A stretch of 7,377 bases of DNA from Aquificaceae bacterium (GTDB taxonomy: Bacteria > Aquificota > Aquificia > Aquificales > Aquificaceae). Shown here in pieces: positions 1 to 5,138 of this stretch. The DNA lies in NCBI GenBank assembly GCA_015490115.1, contig WFYM01000006.1, forward strand, positions 1-7,377. The letters are read 5' to 3'. The notes under the pieces are model-generated. The model ran no database searches. It was not told the DNA's origin and was given only the letters and a program-made list of their open reading frames with translations. The position numbers and the translations under genes are program-made. Each line of letters starts with the position of its first letter. The first letter of the stretch is position 1.

Positions 1-103
1 GATGATGGAAGAGGAGAGGGAGATGTGGAGAAGGTCGGTAGAGTCCGTAAGGAAGGGTGTTGAGCTTGCGGAGGTGATGATAGGTGAGAAGAGTCCACGT
101 TGA
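1..103 (+). CDS. 3' end of an unidentified upstream gene (partial)
   Basis: Reading from base 2, an open frame of 33 codons runs to a TGA at 101-103 and encodes a charged, probably helical tail ending in GEKSPR. Of the three forward frames, frame 1 stops at 61-63 and frame 3 at once, so this is the only one that stays open through the fumarase ribosome binding site. The Glu/Arg-rich, amphipathic composition fits coding sequence in this genome. It overlaps the next gene by 20 bases. The product cannot be named from so short a tail; it does not look to me like the C-terminus of a fumarase beta subunit. The start lies outside the window. Confidence 0.5.
   Translation, partial: MMEEEREMWRRSVESVRKGVELAEVMIGEKSPR
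70..86 (+). promoter_or_regulatory. Shine-Dalgarno and GTG start of fumarase alpha
   Basis: GGAGGTGAT at 70-78 is complementary to the canonical 16S rRNA 3' end (anti-SD) without mismatch and sits 9 bases (75-83) before the GTG at 84-86. This spacing selects the GTG start. No other ATG, GTG or TTG occurs in frame before Met63. Confidence 0.8.
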
Positions 104-929
104 GGAGATAACAAAAGCTGTAAGGGACCTCACCATAGAGGCGAACTGCAAACTGCCCGAGGAGTCGGTTGAAGCCTTCAAGGAAGCCCTAAAGAGGGAG
201 GAGTCACCCTTAGGTAGGGAGGTCCTCTCCCAGATAGTCGAGAATGCCAAGGTAGCCTCCGAGGAGGGCATGCCCTACTGTCAGGACACGGGTGTTACCG
301 TTATTTTCCTCGAAGTCGGGCAGGAGGTCGTGATAGAAGGGGGGAGTCTCATCGACGCCGTGAACGAGGGGGTGAGGCGTGCTACAAAGGAGGGGTATCT
401 GAGGGCTTCCATGGTCTGGGACCCTGTCTTTGAGAGGAAGAACACGGGCGACAACACACCCGCCGTAGTCCACACCGAGATCGTTCCCGGGGACAGGGTA
501 AGGATAGTGGTGGCTCCGAAAGGTGCGGGTTCCGAAAACACCTCCAGAATAGCCATGCTAAAGCCCGCGGACGGGTGGGAGGGTGTGAAGAGGTTCGTCC
601 TCGAAACGGTGAAGCTCGCAGGTCCAAACGCCTGCCCCCCCCTCACTGTTGGCGTCGGCATAGGTGGGAACTTCGAATACTGTGCATACCTCGCCAAGAA
701 AGCTATCTTGAGACCCTACGGAAAGAGGCACCCAGACCCGCTTATAGCTAAGGTGGAAGAGGAACTTCTCGAAGACATAAACAAGCTCGGACTGGGACCC
801 ATGGGTTTCGGGGGGACGGTCACAGCGGTGGACGTGAAGGTGGAGATGTTCCCCTGCCACATAGCCTCCCTTCCGATAGCGGTAAACATCCAGTGTCACG
901 CAACGAGACACGCGGAAAGGGTAATATAA
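84..929 (+). CDS. fumA: Class I fumarate hydratase, alpha subunit
   Basis: The 281-residue product matches the N-terminal (alpha) subunit of the two-subunit, oxygen-sensitive [4Fe-4S] fumarate hydratases, which interconvert fumarate and malate; in an autotroph this could serve the reductive TCA cycle. Three cysteines lie in the family's usual contexts and are the likely cluster ligands: C66 in YCQDTG, C184 in NACPP and C271 in QCHATRH. Further signatures are FERKNTGDNTPAV (117-129), VAPKGAGSEN (143-152) and GVGIGGNFE (190-198). The length is normal for a separate alpha subunit. The GTG start is fixed by a strong ribosome binding site. No beta subunit, which is needed to complete the enzyme, is present in the window. 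L(+)-tartrate dehydratase alpha is a close homologue and cannot be fully excluded. Confidence 0.9.
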   Translation: MRRVHVEEITKAVRDLTIEANCKLPEESVEAFKEALKREESPLGREVLSQIVENAKVASEEGMPYCQDTGVTVIFLEVGQEVVIEGGSLIDAVNEGVRRATKEGYLRASMVWDPVFERKNTGDNTPAVVHTEIVPGDRVRIVVAPKGAGSENTSRIAMLKPADGWEGVKRFVLETVKLAGPNACPPLTVGVGIGGNFEYCAYLAKKAILRPYGKRHPDPLIAKVEEELLEDINKLGLGPMGFGGTVTAVDVKVEMFPCHIASLPIAVNIQCHATRHAERVI

Positions 930-930
930 C

Positions 931-1329
931 ATGGAGGTCCTCGCCCTCTCCCTCTACTCAGGCTCTCTCTTCCTCATAGTCTTTGCTGTCGCACCTGTTC
1001 TCCTCAGGACAGAAGAAAACAAGGACCTTGCGGGCAGGTTCTACGGGAGGATACTTTGGAGGTTTTACAAGATTGCCTTTTTCCTTATCTTGGTGTATCT
1101 TATATTGAGCTTCAAGTGGTGGGGCTTGTTGCTCCTTGGCGGGCTTTCGCTGAACGTGGCTGTGTCCATGTGGCTTAGGAACTACAAGAGAAGACTGGGC
1201 AGTATAGAGAGGTATGAACCGGGATCTCCTGAGAGGGTAAAGTTCAAAAGGGTCTCCTACTTTTCCACAGCCCTCCTCCTTGCCAACCTCTTCCTCTCTT
1301 CATACATACTCCTTGAGGAGGTTTCATGA
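931..1329 (+). CDS. Four-helix membrane protein, DUF4149/TMEM205-like
   Basis: A 132-residue integral membrane protein with hydrophobic segments at about 4-25, 46-61, 63-82 and 108-128, and a positively charged loop at about 83-108 (NYKRRLG and ERVKFKR). The N-terminal pattern, small residues then VAPVLLR, followed by an AGRFYGRI stretch, resembles the DUF4149 group, whose function is not known. This assignment is from pattern memory and is moderate. Its ATG lies one base after the fumarase TAA, with only a weak AAAGG upstream, which suggests translational coupling. Its TGA overlaps the infC ATG in an ATGA, so it is transcribed and probably translated together with infC. Nothing in it points to a role in translation or the TCA cycle. 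Confidence 0.7.
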   Translation: MEVLALSLYSGSLFLIVFAVAPVLLRTEENKDLAGRFYGRILWRFYKIAFFLILVYLILSFKWWGLLLLGGLSLNVAVSMWLRNYKRRLGSIERYEPGSPERVKFKRVSYFSTALLLANLFLSSYILLEEVS

Positions 1330-1853
1330 GCAGGGTTGAGAATTACAGGGTGAACCGCCAGATAAGGGCTAAGGAGGTTAGGCTGATAGACGAGAACGGT
1401 CAGCAGATAGGGATACTCCCGCTCGAAGAAGCACTCAGGATCGCGGAAGAGAAAGAACTCGACCTCGTAGAGGTGGCACCCCAAGCCAATCCGCCCGTCT
1501 GCAAGATAATGGACTTCGGGAAGTTCAAATATGAGATGAAGAAGAAGGAGAGGGAAGCCAGAAAGAAGCAGAGGGAACACGCTGTTGAGGTCAAGGACAT
1601 TAGGATGAAGGTGAGGATAGAGGAACACGACCTAAAGGTAAAGCTAAAGCACATGAGGGAGTTTTTGGAGGACGGGGACAAGGTGAGGGTCTGGATAAGG
1701 TTCAGGGGAAGGGAGAACGCCCACCCCGAACTCGGAGACAAGCTCTTCAAAAGGATAGTTGAAGACCTGAAGGACGTGGGCGACCTTGAGAACCCTCCCA
1801 AGAGGGAGGGGACCTTCCTCGTGTTTACCTTGATGCCGAAGAGGAAAAAGTGA
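1326..1853 (+). CDS. infC: Translation initiation factor IF-3
   Basis: A 175-residue product with the full two-domain IF-3 layout. The N-terminal domain (about 6-75) begins NYRVNRQIRAKEVRLID and contains DLVEVAP and PPVCKIMDFGKFKYE. A charged linker helix (about 71-90) follows. The C-terminal domain (about 88-172) carries KDIRMKVRIEEHDLKVK and VRVWIRFRGRE. IF-3 binds the 30S subunit, blocks early 50S joining and checks the start codon and initiator tRNA. It starts at a normal ATG, not the AUU/AUA/AUC that underlies infC autoregulation in many bacteria. A GAGGAGG sits just before the start, inside the preceding gene, with which it overlaps by 4 bases. rpmI follows 13 bases after its stop. Confidence 0.97.
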   Translation: MSRVENYRVNRQIRAKEVRLIDENGQQIGILPLEEALRIAEEKELDLVEVAPQANPPVCKIMDFGKFKYEMKKKEREARKKQREHAVEVKDIRMKVRIEEHDLKVKLKHMREFLEDGDKVRVWIRFRGRENAHPELGDKLFKRIVEDLKDVGDLENPPKREGTFLVFTLMPKRKK

Positions 1854-1860
1854 TTATAAT
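1830..1860 (+). promoter_or_regulatory. Candidate internal promoter before rpmI
   Basis: TATAAT at 1855-1860 is an exact sigma70-type -10 hexamer. Transcription would be expected to begin 6-7 bases downstream, at or next to the A of the rpmI ATG (1867). The best -35 is TTGATG at 1830-1835 (4 of 6 matches), with a long 19-base spacer, so the promoter is plausible but unproven. Confidence 0.4.
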
Positions 1861-1866
1861 ATTGGC

Positions 1867-2070
1867 ATGGCGAAGGTGAAGATGAAGACTAACAGGTCCG
1901 CGAAGAAGAGGTTTAAGATAACCGCGACCGGCAAGATAAAGAGGATGAAGTCCGGCGGCGCCCACTACAACACAAAGAAAAGCTCCAACAGGAAGAGGAG
2001 GCTCAGAAAGCCCACACTCGTCAAGGAAAACATGGCTGACCACATAAAGGCTCTCCTCAAGGAGTCCTAA
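1867..2070 (+). CDS. rpmI: 50S ribosomal protein L35
   Basis: A 67-residue, Lys/Arg-rich product with the L35 family pattern: KMKTNRSAKKRFKIT near the N-terminus, then KSGGAHYNTKKSSNRKRRLRK and a short C-terminal helix. The length is normal. The gene follows infC, as in most bacteria, but rplT (L20), usually third, is absent; the next gene is nadE on the other strand. There is no convincing Shine-Dalgarno: the 13 bases between the infC stop and this ATG are AT-rich and hold a TATAAT. A GTGAT at 1850-1854 overlapping the infC stop is the only weak anti-SD match. Its TAA overlaps the nadE TAG on the opposite strand by sharing CTAA. Confidence 0.96.
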   Translation: MAKVKMKTNRSAKKRFKITATGKIKRMKSGGAHYNTKKSSNRKRRLRKPTLVKENMADHIKALLKES

Positions 2071-3764
2071 AACCTGTTGACTACGGGGTATCTCCAGTCC
2101 TTCCCGAAAGCCCTCGGTGTGATCTTCACTCCGAGGGGAGCCTGCTTCCTCTTGTATTCAGCCCTCCTCACCATCGAAACCACCCTCATAACCGTTTCCC
2201 TTTCGAAACCTCTCTTTACTATCTCCTCGGGAGACATGCACTCCTCTATGTAGAGCTGGAGTATCCTATCGAGGACATCGTAGGGTGGTAGTGTGTCCTG
2301 ATCCGTTTGGTTCGGTCTCAGCTCGGCGGAGGGGACCTTCTCAAAAACTCTCTCGGGAATTACCGGATCGAGGGAGTTCCTGTAGCGGGCGAGCTTGTAG
2401 ACCATGGTCTTGTATACGTCCTTCAAAGGTGCGAACCCACCAGCCATGTCCCCGTAGATCGTCGTGTATCCGGTAGCCGCTTCGCTCTTGTTGGAGGTCG
2501 AAAGGACCATATAACCGAACTTGTTGGAGATGTAAAAGAGTATGTTAGCCCTTATCCTCGCCTGTATGTTCTCGTCCGCCGTGTCAAAACCGAGGTCTCC
2601 GTAAACCGGAAAGAACTCCTTTATGTATGAGGTGAAGACGTCGTCTATGGGTATGGTGTGGAACTCTATGCCGAGGTTGTTGGCGAGAGCCTTGGCGTCT
2701 TCGAAACTCTCCTTGGAGGTGAACCTCGAGGGCATGAATATGCCGAGGACGTTCTCCTTCCCGAGGGCATCGACCGCCACGCAGGCGGTAAGGGAAGAGT
2801 CTATACCCCCTGAGAGTCCCACAACCACTTTCTCGAAGCCACTCTTTTTCACGTAGTCCCCCGTCCCGAGGACTACAGCCCTGTAGATCTCTTCCTCCTC
2901 TGATGGTGAAGGCTCCACCCTCGGCTTGAAAAAGGGTCTTTCGGGAAGTTTTACAGCAAAGGAAGGGCTAATAGGCTCCGCCTCCTTCCCCGCCTCCCTC
3001 CACCTGAGATCCAAGAGCCTCCTTCTTCTCACTTTTTCGAGATCCAAGCTCACTATAAGCAGGTCCTCCTCGAAGGCTTTTGCCCTCGCTATCACCTCCC
3101 CGAGGGGATCCACCACCATGCTCCTTCCGTCGAAGACGAGTTCGTCGTTCCCGCCCACGAGGTTCGCGTATACGACGAAGCATACGTTGTCCTCAGCCCT
3201 CGCCCTCACAAAACCTTCCCTGAAGGAAGCCTTACCTATGTGGTAAGGTGAGGCGTTTATGTTTACTATAAGCTCAGCACCTGAGAGGGCGAGCCTCCTC
3301 TCGTTCCCGTCGGGATACCATATGTCCTCGCATATGGAAAAGCCTATCTTGTAGCCGTTCACCTCCACGAGGAGGGGTTCCCCGCCTTCGCGAAAATACC
3401 TCTTCTCGTCGAAGACGCTGTAGTTGGGGAGCCTTGACTTGTGGTAGACACCGACGACCTTTCCCTTGAAGAGGAGGACGGCGGAGTTGTAAAGGTCCCC
3501 ATCGTAGTAAGGTGTCCCGACCACGATCAGGGAGTCTACATCTTTAGTAGCTTTTGCGAGTTCCTCGAGCTTTCTCATACAGCTCTCGACGAAGTCGAGC
3601 CTGAGGAGTAGGTCTTCGGGGGAGTATCCGGAGATGGTGAGTTCGGGGAAGACTATGAGGTGAGCCTTTCCCTTCGCCTCTTCGACGAACTCGAGGACCT
3701 TCCTCAGGTTCCCCTCGAGGTCTCCTACAGTCGTGTTTACCTGAGCTACAGCGACGTTCAGCAT
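2067..3764 (-). CDS. nadE: Glutamine-dependent NAD+ synthetase
   Basis: A 565-residue two-domain enzyme making NAD+ from deamido-NAD+, ATP and glutamine, the last step of NAD synthesis. The N-terminal nitrilase-type glutaminase domain (about 1-270) shows the Glu-Lys-Cys triad: E41 in FPELTISGY, K109 in YHKSRLPNY and C145 in SICEDIWYP. The C-terminal domain (about 285-565) has the ATP-pyrophosphatase loop GLSGGIDSS at 316-324, and later STSNKSE and the GDMAGGFAPLKDVYK stretch. The length is within the usual range for glutamine-dependent enzymes, so ammonia can be channelled internally. The ATG at 3762-3764 gives the expected NVAVAQVN beginning. No ribosome binding site precedes it, and a TATACT lies 7 bases upstream. 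It converges on rpmI and diverges from tRNA-Val. Confidence 0.97.
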   Translation of the reverse strand: MLNVAVAQVNTTVGDLEGNLRKVLEFVEEAKGKAHLIVFPELTISGYSPEDLLLRLDFVESCMRKLEELAKATKDVDSLIVVGTPYYDGDLYNSAVLLFKGKVVGVYHKSRLPNYSVFDEKRYFREGGEPLLVEVNGYKIGFSICEDIWYPDGNERRLALSGAELIVNINASPYHIGKASFREGFVRARAEDNVCFVVYANLVGGNDELVFDGRSMVVDPLGEVIARAKAFEEDLLIVSLDLEKVRRRRLLDLRWREAGKEAEPISPSFAVKLPERPFFKPRVEPSPSEEEEIYRAVVLGTGDYVKKSGFEKVVVGLSGGIDSSLTACVAVDALGKENVLGIFMPSRFTSKESFEDAKALANNLGIEFHTIPIDDVFTSYIKEFFPVYGDLGFDTADENIQARIRANILFYISNKFGYMVLSTSNKSEAATGYTTIYGDMAGGFAPLKDVYKTMVYKLARYRNSLDPVIPERVFEKVPSAELRPNQTDQDTLPPYDVLDRILQLYIEECMSPEEIVKRGFERETVMRVVSMVRRAEYKRKQAPLGVKITPRAFGKDWRYPVVNRF

Positions 3765-3771
3765 CTGTCTT

Positions 3772-3777
3772 AGTATA
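3772..3777 (-). promoter_or_regulatory. Candidate -10 element for nadE
   Basis: On the - strand these bases read TATACT, 5 of 6 matches to TATAAT, 7 bases before the nadE ATG. It lies inside the 8-bp palindrome AGTATACT (3772-3779). No good -35 appears at 16-18 bp spacing (CTCATC at 17 bp). If used, transcription would start at or within a base or two of the start codon. Confidence 0.4.
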
Positions 3778-3778
3778 C

Positions 3779-3807
3779 TTGACTGAGATCGGTGGATGAG
3801 AGATAAT
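3779..3807 (+). promoter_or_regulatory. Promoter of tRNA-Val and hisB
   Basis: TTGACT at 3779-3784 (5 of 6 to TTGACA) and GATAAT at 3802-3807 (5 of 6 to TATAAT) are separated by exactly 17 bases. The predicted start is near 3814, which leaves only about 5 bases before the mature tRNA 5' end at 3819. The AT-rich stretch 3803-3819 stands out from its GC-rich surroundings. Confidence 0.7.
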
Positions 3808-3818
3808 TTTATACCTAA

Positions 3819-3894
3819 AGGCGCGTAGCTCAGCTGGGAGAGCGCCGGCCCGACACGCCGGAGGTCAGGGGTTCGAGTCCCCTCGCGCCTACCA
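3819..3894 (+). tRNA. trnV: tRNA-Val (anticodon GAC), with C at position 33
   Basis: A complete 76-base cloverleaf. The acceptor stem is AGGCGCG (3819-3825) with CGCGCCT (3884-3890), then A73 and an encoded CCA (3892-3894). The D stem is GCTC/GAGC (3828-3831, 3840-3843), with loop AGCTGGGA. The anticodon stem is CCGGC/GCCGG (3845-3849, 3857-3861), and its 7-base loop CCGACAC (3850-3856) puts GAC at 3852-3854. The variable loop is AGGTC, and the T stem AGGGG/CCCCT encloses TTCGAGT. All stems pair fully. GAC would read GUC and GUU valine codons. Oddities are C33 in place of the near-universal U33 and an A1-U72 first pair. hisB follows after 17 bases, so the two are probably cotranscribed. Confidence 0.93.
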
Positions 3895-3911
3895 CCTCAA
3901 GGGAGGGGTCC

Positions 3912-4490
3912 ATGAGAACAGCCGAAGTCTTCAGGGAGACGAAGGAGACGAAGATAATAGTTTCTTTAAATCTTGACGGGACGGGAACCTGTGAGGTCAG
4001 CACACCTATCGGGTTCCTCAACCACATGCTCGAGAGCTTCGCAAAGCACGGCAGGTTCGATCTAAAGGTCGAGGCTGAAGGAGACACACACGTCTCCTAC
4101 CACCACACGGTGGAGGACTGCGGTATAGTCCTCGGAAAAGCCTTCTCCGAAGCCCTCGGCGACAAAAGGGGGATAAGGAGGTTCGGGAGCGTCATACTCC
4201 CCATGGACGAAGCCTTAGTCCTTTGCTCCGTGGACATATCCGGCAGGGGTCTCTTTTATTACGAGGACAGGAACTTGAGGGGTAAGATAACCGACTTCGA
4301 CTTCGAACTCATATGGGAGTTCTTCAAAGGCTTCTCCCTCGAGAGCAGGTCAACCCTACATATGAAGGTCCTCGAGGGGAAGATACTCCACCACGTTGCG
4401 GAAGCATGCTTTAAAGCCTTTGCGGTCACCTTGAGGGAGGCTGTTGAGATAGTAGGAGGCGGTGTCCCTTCGACCAAAGAGACACTCTAA
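3912..4490 (+). CDS. hisB: Imidazoleglycerol-phosphate dehydratase
   Basis: A 192-residue monofunctional HisB, the sixth step of histidine biosynthesis, dehydrating imidazoleglycerol phosphate to imidazoleacetol phosphate. The family's metal-binding repeats are clear. The first half has GFLNHMLESFAKHG (34-47) and DTHVSYHHTVEDCG (58-71), with H60, H64, H65 and E68. The second half has TLHMKV (148-153) and KILHHVAEACFKAF (157-170). The C-terminus GGGVPSTKETL is typical. The usual DDHHTVED appears here as SYHHTVED. There is no phosphatase domain. GGGAGGGG at 3901-3908 serves as ribosome binding site, a few bases before the ATG. No other his gene is nearby. With only 17 bases after tRNA-Val it probably relies on the tRNA promoter. 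Its stop overlaps that of the convergent small gene by 4 bases. Confidence 0.97.
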   Translation: MRTAEVFRETKETKIIVSLNLDGTGTCEVSTPIGFLNHMLESFAKHGRFDLKVEAEGDTHVSYHHTVEDCGIVLGKAFSEALGDKRGIRRFGSVILPMDEALVLCSVDISGRGLFYYEDRNLRGKITDFDFELIWEFFKGFSLESRSTLHMKVLEGKILHHVAEACFKAFAVTLREAVEIVGGGVPSTKETL

Positions 4491-4729
4491 CGGGTATACT
4501 TTTTGAACTTTTGGATGTTCATCAGCTTCTCCGCTATGTCTATCTTCTTCTCCTCCGCCTTCTTTATGAGGAACTCTATTATCCTCAGAGCCTCCTCGTA
4601 TTCCTCTTTGGTGAGACCTCTGAGATCCATCGAGTTTATCTTCTCGAGGGTCTTTATTAGCCCGTCGAGGTCCCCCTCCTCGAGCATTATCTGACACTTA
4701 AGAAGCAGGCTCTTCAAGTCCTCATTCAT
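4487..4729 (-). CDS. Small helical protein in the fliT position, candidate FliT-like chaperone
   Basis: An 80-residue, Glu/Lys/Leu-rich product predicted to be nearly all helix: one helix over about 2-29 (LKSLLLKCQIMLEEGDLDGL), a second over about 40-75 (TKEEYEEALRIIEFLIKKAEEKK), and a basic tail KFKKYTR. I do not recognise it by sequence. In many flagellar loci fliT, a small helical export chaperone for the cap protein FliD, follows fliS, so position, size and helicity suggest a FliT-like role; this is inference. It overlaps the end of fliS by 8 bases. The AGGAGG within fliS lies about 15 bases before the ATG, rather far, so reinitiation after fliS may contribute. A domain-of-unknown-function flagellar accessory protein is equally possible. 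Its TAG overlaps the hisB stop. Confidence 0.75.
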   Translation of the reverse strand: MNEDLKSLLLKCQIMLEEGDLDGLIKTLEKINSMDLRGLTKEEYEEALRIIEFLIKKAEEKKIDIAEKLMNIQKFKKYTR

Positions 4730-5138
4730 CAGGCTTCTTTGCTACCTCCTCCCTCGGGTATAGCTTCTTCTCCGCCTCCTCCCAAGCGGACCTTAGCTCC
4801 TCGAGTATCTTTTTTACTTTAAGCAGAACATCCTTGTCGTTCTTCATGTTAGCCCTCACAATTTCATCTATAAGAACTTCGTAGATTTCGTCAAGGTTTT
4901 TAGATATCTCCTTCCCCTTCTCCATGTCGAGGGAGGATCTCAAAACTATAAGTATGTCGACGACCCTCGTTAAGTTCTCAGCTTTCCTTTTCAGGTTTTC
5001 GAGCTTCTCAACCCCTCCCTCTATGGCTTCTACCGCCTCATCTATGCAGAGGATAGCCTTGTCGTAGAGGAGTATGACGAGCCTTATAGGGTTCGCGTTC
5101 TCAACGAGGTTCTGTAAGTAAACCTCAGCGGGACTCAT
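4722..5138 (-). CDS. fliS: Flagellar export chaperone FliS
   Basis: A 138-residue helical protein with the FliS signature: VYLQNLVENANPIRLVILLYDKAI near the N-terminus (6-29), then SLDMEKGKEISKNLDEIYEVL (69-89), VRANMKNDKD (94-103) and a final LEELRSAWEEAE helix (113-123). FliS binds the disordered C-terminus of flagellin in the cytoplasm, preventing early polymerisation and guiding it to the export gate. Its ATG overlaps the fliD TGA as ATGA, and GAGGAGGTGAGG lies just before it inside fliD, so translation should be both coupled and strong. A charged tail (about 127-138) extends beyond the usual core and overlaps the next gene. Confidence 0.93.
   Translation of the reverse strand: MSPAEVYLQNLVENANPIRLVILLYDKAILCIDEAVEAIEGGVEKLENLKRKAENLTRVVDILIVLRSSLDMEKGKEISKNLDEIYEVLIDEIVRANMKNDKDVLLKVKKILEELRSAWEEAEKKLYPREEVAKKPDE

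Noticed and set aside
281..932. Long - strand open frames (281-697 and 558-932) opposite fumarase
   Set aside because: They lie wholly opposite a strongly conserved enzyme, have no ribosome binding sites, and their composition (Ser/Pro/Thr-rich or His/Arg-rich) is that of a complementary-strand shadow.
3810..3815. TATACC as -10 of the tRNA promoter
   Set aside because: It would start transcription inside the mature tRNA; GATAAT at 3802-3807 has better spacing to TTGACT and a sensible start point.
3830..4087. - strand frame over the tRNA ending in a GARGLEPLTSG-like peptide
   Set aside because: This peptide is the familiar false translation of a tRNA gene on its opposite strand; the rest is antisense to hisB.
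4461..4504. Possible terminator after hisB (GTGTC/GACAC with TTTTT at 4500-4504)
   Set aside because: The stem is only 5 bp with a 14-base loop, and the T-run is too far away, inside the convergent gene.
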